The position numbers and the translations under genes were made by a program. 64,000 bases of DNA from NCBI RefSeq assembly GCF_038396755.1, contig NZ_CP149822.1:5176001-5240000 (forward strand). Direction: 5' to 3'. Positions 19,317 through 27,812 of the stretch are shown in pieces; within the stretch, counting starts at the first letter, position 1; each line of letters starts with the position of its first letter. Source of the DNA: Chitinophaga pollutisoli. GTDB taxonomy: Bacteria; Bacteroidota; Bacteroidia; Chitinophagales; Chitinophagaceae. Under the pieces are notes generated by a model. It worked only from the letters and a program-made list of their open reading frames with translations. It was not told the origin of the DNA and made no database searches.

Positions 19317-19836
19317 TGTTGGGCGATCTCAACCGATTATTCGCTTTTTATTCGTCCGGTGACCTGATGCATAACAAACGCAATATTATGCTTGGCGATT
19401 TGCAGTTGCGCCTTCAATTGAAGGAGGCTGATGTCATCGTGGCGTATGAGCATGGAAATGTGATGCTGGAAAATCAATCGATAACTGCGGTGGCTGACGT
19501 TTTGAACCGGAATTTCAACACCGTTTACCGGCGTTTTGAACATGCCGTTATGCAGGGCGCTAGTGTGAAAGACCTGCAACGGATGAGCGTTTCCATGTCC
19601 TGCACTATCTTTACATGTATAATAAATGGCGCCGCCTGTATGCCGAAAAGAAGCACCTGGATCCGGGGTTCAGGGATGAAGATTTCAGCCAACCGGGAAC
19701 ACACGATATCATTGCGACATATTGCAAACAACATTTTCCCGGAAAGTGGGTAGAAATAACGGGTGAAATGCTGTGGAAATCCAATGAAGAAATCCGCCGC
19801 TATGAAACTGGAAGGCAATTGTACGATAACAAGTAG
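19316..19836 (+). CDS. hypothetical protein (probable single-base frameshift)
   Basis: The start codon overlaps the stop of the patatin gene (TGATG). The first frame runs to 19753 but loses protein-like character after about residue 92. A second frame (19615-19836) gives MYNKWRRLYAEKKHLDPGFR and so on, ending RQLYDNK. One extra T at 19590-19592 joins them into about 174 residues reading SVFHVLHYLYMYNKW at the junction. I do not recognise the family. It is mainly helical, cytosolic, and probably co-transcribed with the patatin gene. Confidence 0.5.
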
Positions 19837-19909
19837 CTTCCCGTTGAGTTGTAAGTTGAAGGTTGTCGTGCGGGAAATGCTTTGGATATTTATCAATCCT
19901 GCAGGTCCG

Positions 19910-20509
19910 TCAATGCATCCGGTCGCCGCGCACCGGGAGCTTCGCGATCATGTCCGCCTCAAATTCCAGCCATTCCGTCCACCGCTGGCGTACGCGTTCT
20001 TCGGGAAGGTATTCATTCGCCAGGTCGATAAACAGCCGGTAATGCCCCGCTTCGGAAATCATGAATTTGCGATAGAACTCTTTCAGGTAAGCATCTTCCA
20101 GCCCTTCACTCAACAAGCGGAACCGCTCCGCACTCCGCGCTTCGATCAGGGCGAACTGCAGTAAGCGATCGAGCAGTACTGCATCCGGTGCTCCGCCCCG
20201 CTGCTGGAAATTCATCAGTTCATTTACATATAAATCTTTCCGCTGCTTACCCAGTGCGAAGCCGCGTTTCTTCATTTCTGCGAGCACCTGGCGGAAGTGC
20301 CCCCATTCCTCCGTCACGATCGGCGCCAGTTCGTCGACCAGTCGCGCCCGCTCGGGATAACGTTGTATGAGCGAAATCGCCGACGTGGCCGCCTTCTGTT
20401 CGCAAAAAGCATGATCGGTCAGGATTTCTTCCAGGGAAATTGCCGCAAGGTTCACCCAGCGCGGGTCTGTGGGTAATTTCAGGCCGAGAATCGAAACTTT
20501 ACTGCTCAT
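19910..20509 (-). CDS. miaE: tRNA-(ms2io6A)-hydroxylase MiaE
   Basis: A 199-residue di-iron hydroxylase that modifies the isopentenyl side chain of 2-methylthio-N6-isopentenyladenosine at tRNA position 37. The ferritin-like helices carry the iron ligands in EEILTDHAFCEQKAA, TEEWGHFRQVL, LIEARSAERF and ISEAGHYRLF. The start is set at 20509 (MSSKVSILGLKLPTDPRW); a longer frame would run antisense into bioF. It is divergent from bioF with a ~54 bp gap. Confidence 0.92.
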   Translation of the reverse strand: MSSKVSILGLKLPTDPRWVNLAAISLEEILTDHAFCEQKAATSAISLIQRYPERARLVDELAPIVTEEWGHFRQVLAEMKKRGFALGKQRKDLYVNELMNFQQRGGAPDAVLLDRLLQFALIEARSAERFRLLSEGLEDAYLKEFYRKFMISEAGHYRLFIDLANEYLPEERVRQRWTEWLEFEADMIAKLPVRGDRMH

Positions 20510-20551
20510 ACGCTGTTGATATTGAAAAGGCAAAGTTACAGATAAGATAAT

Positions 20552-20559
20552 TAGATTTG
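20552..20559 (+). promoter_or_regulatory. TAnnTTTG (-7) element upstream of bioF
   Basis: TAGATTTG matches the -7 consensus and ends four bases before ATG 20564, predicting a leaderless or nearly leaderless transcript. Confidence 0.5.
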
Positions 20560-20563
20560 AAGC

Positions 20564-21667
20564 ATGCAAAAAGAAGACTTTCTCCGCATCGCCCTCGACA
20601 AGCGCCGGGAAAAGCACGCGTTCCGCCAGTTGCGCACGCCCGGCCAGCTCGTGGATTTCTGTTCCAACGACTACCTCGGCCTGGCACGGAATGAGCGCAT
20701 CCAGGAAGAGGCGCTGCAGATCTGCCGGCAGCTTCCGCAGGTCCATGGCAGCGGCGGCAGCCGGCTTCTTGCGGGAAATTATGAACTGGTGGAAGCCGCG
20801 GAAAAGCTCATCGCCGGTTTCCATGAAGCGTCGGCTGGCCTGCTATTCAATTCCGGGTACGACGCCAACCTGGGCCTCTTTGCCTGCGTTCCCCAGAAAG
20901 GGGATGTGGTCATCTACGATCAGTTTATTCATGCCTCTATCCGCGACGGCATCAGGCTGTCGGCCGCGCAGTCTTTTTCCTTCCTTCACAACGATCTCCA
21001 CGATCTGGAGAAAAAGCTCGCCAATGCCGACGGCAGGATCTTTGTGGCCGTGGAGTCGGTGTACAGCATGGATGGCGACCTGGCGCCGCTGGTGGAGATT
21101 TCCGCTTTATGCAACCGGCATGGCGCTTTCCTGATTGTGGACGAGGCCCACGCCACGGGCGTTGTGGGCGAAAAAGGCGAGGGCCTGGTGCAGCTGCTGG
21201 GGCTTCAGGGCCGATGCTTCGCCAGGGTACATACCTTCGGCAAGGCCGTGGGGTGCCACGGCGCGGTGGTGCTGGGTTCCCCGGTACTGCGCGACTACCT
21301 CATCAATTTTTGCCGCCCTTTCATCTATACGACTGCATTGCCTCCGCAGGCCGTGGCGGTGCTACTCGCCGCTTACGATGTTTTTCCGGACCTGGATGCC
21401 GAGCGGAAGCACCTGCAGCGGCTCATACAGCTGTTTGCTTCCCGGTTGGGTGGGCGGAGCGAAACCCCGATCCAGTTGGTGATGGCACCTGGAAACGCGC
21501 ATGCGCGCGGACTGGCGCAGCATTTGCAGGAGAAAGGCATGGACGTACGGGCCATTTTACATCCCACCGTTCCAAAAGGTCAGGAGCGCCTGCGGGTGGT
21601 GTTGCATAGTTTTAATAGTGTAGAAGAAGTGGAAAACCTGGCCGCCGCTGTCTTGGCATATTCCTGA
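20564..21667 (+). CDS. bioF: 8-amino-7-oxononanoate synthase (or close alpha-oxoamine synthase)
   Basis: A 367-residue alpha-oxoamine synthase. It shows DFCSNDYLGLA at the N-terminus, HGSGGSRLLAG, the PLP aspartate in VDEAHATGVVG and the Schiff-base lysine K227 in HTFGKAVGCHGA. In biotin synthesis it condenses pimeloyl-ACP/CoA with L-alanine. The short N-terminus favours BioF over Kbl or serine palmitoyltransferase. No other bio gene is nearby. Confidence 0.88.
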   Translation: MQKEDFLRIALDKRREKHAFRQLRTPGQLVDFCSNDYLGLARNERIQEEALQICRQLPQVHGSGGSRLLAGNYELVEAAEKLIAGFHEASAGLLFNSGYDANLGLFACVPQKGDVVIYDQFIHASIRDGIRLSAAQSFSFLHNDLHDLEKKLANADGRIFVAVESVYSMDGDLAPLVEISALCNRHGAFLIVDEAHATGVVGEKGEGLVQLLGLQGRCFARVHTFGKAVGCHGAVVLGSPVLRDYLINFCRPFIYTTALPPQAVAVLLAAYDVFPDLDAERKHLQRLIQLFASRLGGRSETPIQLVMAPGNAHARGLAQHLQEKGMDVRAILHPTVPKGQERLRVVLHSFNSVEEVENLAAAVLAYS

Positions 21668-21714
21668 AAAGGCGTATATTAACAATAGATTTCCTAACCT
21701 TCTAAAACTATTTT

Positions 21715-22200
21715 ATGGAGATGCATCCCGTCTGGAAAAAAGTATTAGAAGAGGTTGAATTTGTATCCTGGTACCATGCTTTCGCTGCGCAGTTTCAAAC
21801 GATGCCGGCATTCACCGACCATAGCGTAACCGAAGCCCAGGATATGATCATGGAGTTTGGCTTCCTCAAAACTGTCTATGATCCCGCAAATTTCCTCTAC
21901 CAGGTAGAAGGTGTGGACGATACCCGGTCCATCAAGGGGCTTGGTTCCGGCCTGAAAATTTCGCTGAAAGAGGGCAGAATAGAAGTGGATATGGCGTTCG
22001 ACCTGGATCACGATACCCGGGTTGGCGGTAAGTTTTCCCTTATACCGGCGCAAATGGGATATGAAGGTCCCGTCATTCCCATACCAGTTTTTACCAACTA
22101 CAAGGAATTATTCGCCGCACTGAAAAAAATCTTTGGCATGTACGAAGACATTGGCAATAAAGTTATCGACATCTTCCTGGCCGAACCGGCTACCATGTAA
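21715..22200 (+). CDS. hypothetical cytosolic protein, 161 residues
   Basis: A mixed alpha/beta protein (MEMHPVWKKVLEEVEFVSWYHAF...) with no signal peptide or membrane helix and no motif I recognise. The middle has alternating strands (GSGLKISLKEGRIEVDMAFD) and the C-terminus is helical. It lies between bioF and the penicillin acylase gene on the same strand. Confidence 0.7.
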   Translation: MEMHPVWKKVLEEVEFVSWYHAFAAQFQTMPAFTDHSVTEAQDMIMEFGFLKTVYDPANFLYQVEGVDDTRSIKGLGSGLKISLKEGRIEVDMAFDLDHDTRVGGKFSLIPAQMGYEGPVIPIPVFTNYKELFAALKKIFGMYEDIGNKVIDIFLAEPATM

Positions 22201-22204
22201 CGTT

Positions 22205-24619
22205 ATGAGAATCCTTCCCTTACTGCTGACCGTCGCCCTCGTCTGGGCGCTCAATCATCGTTTTGCCAACAAGCCTGCTTTCGGAATGTTGTTCAGTCCG
22301 CAGCACGGCTTCTGGGTACATGCGGAGCCTGCGGGCGCCGGTGCGGCCACGGCACAGCTGTCGCTTCCGGAGCTGAAAGACTCCGCCAGTGTGTGGTTCG
22401 ACGAGCGCATGGTAGCCCATGTTTTCGCGCGGAACGATTACGACGCTTATTACATACAGGGTTATATCCATGCTTCCAACCGGCTCTGGCAAATGGAACT
22501 ACAGACGCATGCAGCCGCCGGCCGCCTCAGCGAGATCCTGGGCGAAGGGCTCCTGGCTTACGACCGGCTGAAGCGCCGTGAAGGCATGGTATACGCCGCT
22601 GAACAGGCGGTAAAGGCCATGGATGCGGATCCTGTGTCGAAACTCATCACCGGAGCGTATGCCGACGGGGTGAACGCCTATATCAAAACCCTCCGCGAGC
22701 GCAACTATCCCTTGGAATATAAGTTGCTGGGCTACGCGCCTGAGCCGTGGACCAAACTGAAATCAGCCCTGCTGATCAAATATATGGCCTACGACCTGGC
22801 TTCCACAGGCGACGATATCGCGTACTCCAATGCACGCCAGCGTTTCGGGAAGGATATCTTCAACCAGTTGTATCCCGATTGGCCGGATGTGATCGCGCCG
22901 ATCATTCCGGTGGGCACGCCTTTCCCGGCCGGGTCACTGAAAGCAGTTCCTCCTCCTGATAGCGTGGAAACGGAAGGGATTGGTGCATTCAGGCCCGGTT
23001 CCCGTCCCGATCCGGATAACGGGTCCAACAACTGGGCGATAGCGGCGGCTAAAACGAAAAACGGAGCGCCGATCCTCGCCAACGATCCGCATTTATCCTT
23101 GTCGTTACCTTCGATATTTTATGAAATGCAGCTCAGTACGCCAGATGCGAAGATGTATGGCGTATCTATCCCCGGCGCGCCCGGCCTGATCATCGGATTT
23201 AACGATCATATCGGCTGGGGGCTGACGAACGGGTATATGGACGTACTGGATTATTATACCATGGAGTTCCGCAATGGCAAGCGTGAATACCGTTTCAACG
23301 GTGAGTGGCGCAAGGCGGATCTGCGGGTGGAGGAAATCCGTATCAAAGGCCGGGAGCCTTTCCAGGACACGGTGGCATATACAGTGTGGGGGCCGGTGCT
23401 CTATGATCCCGGTTTTGGCGGCGAGGGTTTCGGCAATGGCTATCTGGCCATGCGCTGGACCGCGCACGATGCCTCCAACGAGTTGCTCAGCCTTTACCGG
23501 CTTAACCGCGCGAAGAATTACGCCGATTTTACCGGGGCGCTGTCGATCTGGAGCAGTCCCGCCCAGAATTTCCTGTTCGCCGGCCGGCAGGATGGCATTG
23601 CGATCTGGCAGAACGGCAAGCATCCGCTGCGCTGGAAAGACCAGGGTAAGTTCGTGATGCCCGGAGGCGACAGCACCTTTGCCTGGCAGGGGTATATTCC
23701 CATGAGCGAGAATCCGCATATTCAGAACCCTGTGCAGGGATTTGTGCAGTCGGCCAACCAACATCCTGCCGACAGTACTTTCCCTTACCGGATGTTCGGG
23801 TATTATACTTCGTTCCGCGGATTACAATTGCAGGAGCGCCTGAGCGCCATGCAAAACATTACGCCGGAAGACATGATGCGCCTGCAGAACGACAATACCA
23901 ACCGCCTGGCCGTTAGTGCCGTGCCATTCCTCGCAGATTACGTGATGCCCGCCAAACTGACCGCGGCGCAACGTCCGTATTGGGAGATGCTGTTCCAGTG
24001 GGACGGGGTGGCCTCGCCCGACAGCAAGGCCGCCACGGTTTATAACTTGTGGTGGGAACAGCTGAACACACGCATTTGGCGCGACGAAATGCCGCTAAAA
24101 GACAGCCTGGTATGGGAGATGCCTACTCCGGAAGCCACTTTATACTGGCTGATGCGCGACAGCGCGATGCGGTTCGTGGACGACATTCGTACGCCGGCAC
24201 GGGAGACGTTGGCCGATGTGGTGACGGCAGCCTTGCAGGAAGCGGCGGACACGGCGGCGGCAATTTCGGCCCGAGGGGATTTATCGCTGGGTGGGAATCG
24301 CGGGACAGACATCCGTCATTTGACGCGGAGTATTCCCGCCTTCAGCCGGATGGGTCTTCGGACGGGTGGTGGCGCGCATATTGTGAATGCGACGAAGAAG
24401 ACGCACGGCCCGTCGTGGCGGATGGTTGTGGAATTAGGGGAGGAGCCGAGGGGCTGGGGGATTTATCCCGGTGGTCAGAGCGGTAATCCGGGCAGTCCGT
24501 ATTACGATAATATGGTGGATGATTGGGTGGCGGGGAAATATTACTCGCTGCATGTATATGACGAAAGGGAAAGTACGGATGCGAAAGTGCGTAAAATATT
24601 TTTCACGCCTGCAAGGTAG
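22205..24619 (+). CDS. penicillin acylase family protein (Ntn hydrolase)
   Basis: A secreted or periplasmic amidase of 804 residues, made as a precursor and cleaved autocatalytically. The N-terminal nucleophile is Ser274 in NGSNNWAIAAAKT, after a spacer peptide; the downstream NDPHLSLSLPSIFYEM is typical. The start is ATG 22205 (MRILPLLLTVALVWALN, a hydrophobic export signal), four bases after the upstream stop; a longer in-frame start would overlap that gene. Family substrates are N-acyl compounds such as beta-lactams or acyl-homoserine lactones; substrate unknown. Confidence 0.92.
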   Translation: MRILPLLLTVALVWALNHRFANKPAFGMLFSPQHGFWVHAEPAGAGAATAQLSLPELKDSASVWFDERMVAHVFARNDYDAYYIQGYIHASNRLWQMELQTHAAAGRLSEILGEGLLAYDRLKRREGMVYAAEQAVKAMDADPVSKLITGAYADGVNAYIKTLRERNYPLEYKLLGYAPEPWTKLKSALLIKYMAYDLASTGDDIAYSNARQRFGKDIFNQLYPDWPDVIAPIIPVGTPFPAGSLKAVPPPDSVETEGIGAFRPGSRPDPDNGSNNWAIAAAKTKNGAPILANDPHLSLSLPSIFYEMQLSTPDAKMYGVSIPGAPGLIIGFNDHIGWGLTNGYMDVLDYYTMEFRNGKREYRFNGEWRKADLRVEEIRIKGREPFQDTVAYTVWGPVLYDPGFGGEGFGNGYLAMRWTAHDASNELLSLYRLNRAKNYADFTGALSIWSSPAQNFLFAGRQDGIAIWQNGKHPLRWKDQGKFVMPGGDSTFAWQGYIPMSENPHIQNPVQGFVQSANQHPADSTFPYRMFGYYTSFRGLQLQERLSAMQNITPEDMMRLQNDNTNRLAVSAVPFLADYVMPAKLTAAQRPYWEMLFQWDGVASPDSKAATVYNLWWEQLNTRIWRDEMPLKDSLVWEMPTPEATLYWLMRDSAMRFVDDIRTPARETLADVVTAALQEAADTAAAISARGDLSLGGNRGTDIRHLTRSIPAFSRMGLRTGGGAHIVNATKKTHGPSWRMVVELGEEPRGWGIYPGGQSGNPGSPYYDNMVDDWVAGKYYSLHVYDERESTDAKVRKIFFTPAR

Positions 24620-24666
24620 GCTGGCGGCTGGTTTCAGGAGACGGATAGAAATTAATTTCTGAAATA

Positions 24667-24697
24667 TTTGGCAGAAAATATTTAATTCCTATCTTTG
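24667..24697 (+). promoter_or_regulatory. Promoter of tRNA-Lys
   Basis: TTTG (24667-24670) and TATCTTTG (24690-24697) are 19 bases apart, an exact match to the Bacteroidota -33/-7 pattern, 22 bases before the tRNA. Confidence 0.85.
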
Positions 24698-24719
24698 CAA
24701 TCCCAAACGAAACGGGGAT

Positions 24720-24792
24720 GATCCTGTAGCTCAGTTGGTAGAGCAATACACTTTTAATGTATGGGCCCTGGGTTCGAGTCCCAGCGGGATCA
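24720..24792 (+). tRNA. tRNA-Lys (anticodon TTT)
   Basis: A 73-base cloverleaf: acceptor GATCCTG/CGGGATC (one T-G wobble) with discriminator A, D-arm GCTC/GAGC, anticodon stem ATACA/TGTAT around CTTTTAA, and T-arm CTGGG TTCGAGT CCCAG. CCA is not encoded. The integrase gene begins about 200 bp downstream, so its 3' end is the likely attachment site of the conjugative element. Confidence 0.97.
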
Positions 24793-24797
24793 CAGAA

Positions 24798-24820
24798 GGC
24801 GCTAGAAATAGCGCCTTTTT
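24798..24820 (+). terminator. Terminator after tRNA-Lys
   Basis: Perfect stem GGCGCTA/TAGCGCC with a GAAA tetraloop, then five T residues. Confidence 0.88.
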
Positions 24821-24892
24821 CGTTTAAACCCTTCACCACTCCTGGGTTTTACGGAATAATTCGCACAAGAAAGCACAAAGTCTATCAGATCA

Positions 24893-24941
24893 TTCGGGGA
24901 CCTGTTCGGAGACCTATTCGGGGATCGTAAATTAGGTCCCC
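24893..24941. repeat. Three 12-bp tandem repeats, candidate integrase arm sites
   Basis: TTCGGGGACCTG, TTCGGAGACCTA and TTCGGGGATCGT follow each other without gap (24893-24928), and AGGTCCCC, the inverse complement of the repeat core, follows at 24934-24941. The location between the tRNA and the integrase gene fits arm-type sites of attL. A separate inverted pair, TTCGCACAAG (24860-24869) and CTTGTGCGAA (24989-24998), brackets the region. Confidence 0.5.
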
Positions 24942-24998
24942 TACCATTGATTGCGTAGCGGTTTTAGGCTTATTCAAAAACCTAAAAACTTGTGCGAA

Positions 24999-26326
24999 AT
25001 GAAAGTTAACGAACATCTTTCCATCTTATTCTTCCTCTCGAAGAAGAAAGCAAGTAAGGACGGCAAAGCGCCGATTTGGGCCAGAATTACGGTTGACGGT
25101 GAACGGGCTGAATTTTCCCTCGGCCGAAAAATTCTCCCCGATTTTTGGGATCAGGAGCGCGAGAATGTGAATGTCTCCGTACACCCTGAGAAAAAAGAAG
25201 CCATGCAAATGTCCAGTGAGATTTCCCAAATTCTTACCGACCTCAACACCCATTATTTTTTCTCTCCCAGCATTATGCACGGGTATCGGCCGATCTGTTG
25301 AAACGATCATACTCCGGTGAACTCGTAAAGGAACAATCAGCTCCCCCGCCGCCGGAACGTACCCTGTTGCAGGCATTGAACTATAAGTATAGCAAACTGG
25401 CGCAGCTCGTTAAGGTGGGCGAACGCTCCCCCAATACTTTGAAGCGGTGGAAGGTTACGAAAAACAAATTGCGAGCATTCCTTCACTTCACGTTCCACAA
25501 ATGGGATATTTCTCTTTCGCAGGTTCACAGTTCCCTATGCGATGATTTCCTGCAGTTTTTATTAGTTCAGCATGGTATAAAGAAGAACACGGCGATGAAA
25601 TACCTAAAAAATACCAAGGAATTGCTCACGATTGCGGACAGAAAGGAATGGCTGAATAAGAACCCATGGGCAGGCTTTAAAACTACCTACAAGCAACCTC
25701 CCAGGCTATGCCTGACGATGCCGGAGATCATCCGACTGAGTCGAAAGTCTTTTATACCCAGGCTCGACCATGTTCGCAATGTGTTCCTTTTTGCCTGCTT
25801 CACGGGCTATGCATTTCAAGAAGTGCAGGATTTGAGGCGTGATATGATTTTCATAGGAAATGACGGGAAACGGTGGATCAAGATCGACCGGCTAAAAACC
25901 GGGAACCCTGAGTGCCTCCCCCTGCTGCCGATACCCGCCGCGATCGTAGATATGTATGTAGATGATCCGTATTGCATCGCCAATAATTGTCTACTTCCGG
26001 TAAGGTCTTATCAGCACTACAATGGTTATCTGAAGGAAGTCGGGGACATTTGTGAAATTGGCGTGACGTTGTCTACCCACGTAGCACGGCACACCTTCGC
26101 AACAACGGTTTGCCTTGACAATGGCATCCCCCTGGAAACGGTGAGTAAGATGCTGGGGCATACAAATATCCGCACTACGCAAATTTATGCCCGTGTGTCA
26201 AATAGAAACATAAGTGTTAATATGAGCGATCTGGAGAAGAAGTTGTTTACCGTGAAGGGGGAATTGAAGGTAGTGGAAATGCAGCACCTGCTCTCACAAT
26301 GGGAAGATCCAGCAATTGCAGTTTGA
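24999..26326 (+). CDS. tyrosine recombinase / integrase of the conjugative element (frameshifted)
   Basis: An N-terminal arm-binding domain (MKVNEHLSILFFLSKKKASK...) is read in one frame to about 25259, and the core-binding plus catalytic domains continue in a second frame to 26326. One extra T in the T6 run at 25256-25261 joins them (YFFLSQHYARVSADLL) into about 442 residues. The catalytic region keeps HVARHTFA (H-x-x-R) and the nucleophile in TTQIYARV. The first conserved Arg is absent from FTGYAFQEVQDL, as reported for IntDOT-type integrases. It inserts and excises the element at tRNA-Lys. The run is also a T TTT TTC slippery heptamer. Confidence 0.85.
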
Positions 26327-26332
26327 GTAACG

Positions 26333-26359
26333 AAAAAGGGAGCTGCAAGCTCCCTTTTT
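26333..26359. terminator. Bidirectional terminator between integrase and regulator
   Basis: Stem AAAAAGGGAGCT/AGCTCCCTTTTT with a GCA loop; the A and T tails serve both convergent genes. Confidence 0.88.
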
Positions 26360-26377
26360 CTATTGACTGAAGTTCGA

Positions 26378-26812
26378 TTAGTGCTTTTTCTTTAATGCCT
26401 CCAACTCCGCTTTCAGCTTATCTATTTGCGTATCCTTTTCTTTAATGGTTCTTTCCAGATACTCAACAAGTTTGTCAGCATAGTTGAAGGACGGCTGATA
26501 TTGGTATTGCGCCTGGTTAGAATTGTCGTGCGTATTGATGTGATACGTGTTCCCGATAAACTGCACAAACGCTTCGCTTGAATAGTTTTCAATAGCTTCC
26601 ACGGGAATATTCATCACATCTGCAATCTGCTGGAGCAGTGCTTTGTCGATTTCTTCCTTTTGCAGAATTTTCGATACCTGCTGCTGGCTCACGTCCAACT
26701 CAGACGCGAGCGTTTCCTGTTTAATGTTCAGTAGGGCAAGTAAAGCCTTTACATTTTGTCCGATATGCGGTGAATTCGTAGTGCGCATGGTTAAAGGTAT
26801 TTCGATGCCCAA
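26378..26812 (-). CDS. Xre-family HTH regulator with coiled-coil tail
   Basis: A 144-residue protein (136 if the internal ATG MRTTNSPHIG is used). Residues ~20-75 are a Cro/CI helix-turn-helix (LNIKQETLASELDVSQQQVSKIL); the last ~35 residues are a charged coiled coil (LVEYLERTIKEKDTQIDKLK) for dimerisation. It is transcribed divergently from the sigma-factor gene, and three operator-like palindromes lie in between, so it probably represses itself and the sigma/Cas12f-like operon (inference). Confidence 0.85.
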   Translation of the reverse strand: MGIEIPLTMRTTNSPHIGQNVKALLALLNIKQETLASELDVSQQQVSKILQKEEIDKALLQQIADVMNIPVEAIENYSSEAFVQFIGNTYHINTHDNSNQAQYQYQPSFNYADKLVEYLERTIKEKDTQIDKLKAELEALKKKH

Positions 26813-26844
26813 ATATAACGAAAATGCTAATACTTGAAATCCCG

Positions 26845-26900
26845 GTTGTAAAATACAAGGGAATCGTGGTAAAGTACAACCTTCAGTGGTAGGTTACAAC
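26845..26900. promoter_or_regulatory. Three phased operator-like palindromes
   Basis: GTTGTA-AAA-TACAAG (26845-26859), GTGGTA-AAG-TACAAC (26866-26880) and GTGGTA-GGT-TACAAC (26886-26900) share the pattern GTnGTA-N3-TACAAC. Their starts are 21 and 20 bases apart, two turns of B-DNA, so proteins bound there would lie on one face. They sit between the divergent Xre and sigma genes. Confidence 0.7.
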
Positions 26901-26960
26901 GGGCACTGTGCGGAACTTTGAAGCATAACGAGAAATTCAAAATCACATAAATTTTTCGAT

Positions 26961-27812
26961 ATGGAATATGAAGTTCTTCGGGGCACGATACAGAACCTTC
27001 ACTACTTCCAGCTTTTCAAGGTGGGTGATGAAATGGGGCTTAACTTTTTTTATAAGCACCTCCACGGCCCCGTGTATTTTCACGGTATGCAGATTGTAAA
27101 CGACGATTTCCTTGTTAGCACATTTCTGCAGGAAGCCTTTCTCAAAGCGTGGTATCTCCGGGAGCGGATCACCAGTGCCCTCCACCTTTTGCGATTCTTG
27201 CGCCTTTGTGTTCGGTGGGAATGCAGTGCCTATTTCGCGTCAGCCGTTGGGAAATTCAGCCGTAGGGTAAGTTATATCGACTATGCCGAGAATACCTTCC
27301 ACGCGAGTGTCAGCTGGGAGGAAGACGCACTGAATTTTGAAGAAATCGATGTGAAGGATGCCCAGCTTGATGCTATCCTGAAAGCCATCCGATACTTACC
27401 GGCTACAAAGCAAAATGTGATGCGCCTCTATGCGCACTATGGCCTTTCCGAGAAGGAAATAGCCCAAAAGTTTAAAGTGCCCTATCAGACCATCGCCCGA
27501 ATGATCCGTAAAAGCACGAACACATTAAAGGAATACTTAATAAAAACGCAGATGACGATCAGGACGCCGCTTGAACAGTATATCGAAGAGCGTTACAGGC
27601 TGAGCTTGACACCGGAACAGGCGGAAGTTTATAGGCTGCGCGCATATAGCCGCCTGAGCTTTGACCAAATTTCAATTAAACTCGGTAAGACGCCGGAAAG
27701 AATATTAAATCTATACTTCGACGCAGTCGAAATCCTTAAAACGACGAATCCAAATGCCGCAAAAAGAAGTAATAGTAACAAGAAAAATTCAATTGTTGAT
27801 TGGAAGCGATGA
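26961..27812 (+). CDS. ECF-type sigma factor with extra C-terminal HTH-like module, paired with Cas12f-like gene
   Basis: A 283-residue protein. Residues ~26-92 match sigma region 2 (FLQEAFLKAWYLRERI, then FLRLCVRWECSAYF). Residues ~134-193 match region 4 (LPATKQNVMRLYAHYGLSEK, then EIAQKFKVPYQTIARMI). A further ~70 residues (207-262) contain a second helical module LTPEQAEVYRLRAYSRLSFD that resembles another region-4-like HTH and is not part of a standard ECF sigma factor. The gene overlaps the downstream Cas12f-like gene by 59 bases, so the two are translated together. No anti-sigma factor gene is adjacent. From reports of dCas12f-sigma systems in Bacteroidota, I infer that it recruits RNA polymerase to sites chosen by the Cas12f-like protein and its RNA. 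Confidence 0.85.
   Translation: MEYEVLRGTIQNLHYFQLFKVGDEMGLNFFYKHLHGPVYFHGMQIVNDDFLVSTFLQEAFLKAWYLRERITSALHLLRFLRLCVRWECSAYFASAVGKFSRRVSYIDYAENTFHASVSWEEDALNFEEIDVKDAQLDAILKAIRYLPATKQNVMRLYAHYGLSEKEIAQKFKVPYQTIARMIRKSTNTLKEYLIKTQMTIRTPLEQYIEERYRLSLTPEQAEVYRLRAYSRLSFDQISIKLGKTPERILNLYFDAVEILKTTNPNAAKRSNSNKKNSIVDWKR

Noticed and set aside
24620..25000. Right attachment site (repeat of the tRNA-Lys 3' end) within the window
   Set aside because: I scanned for the T-arm/acceptor sequence (TCGAGTCCCAGCGGGATCA) after 50 kb and found no copy, so the right end of the element is not claimed.
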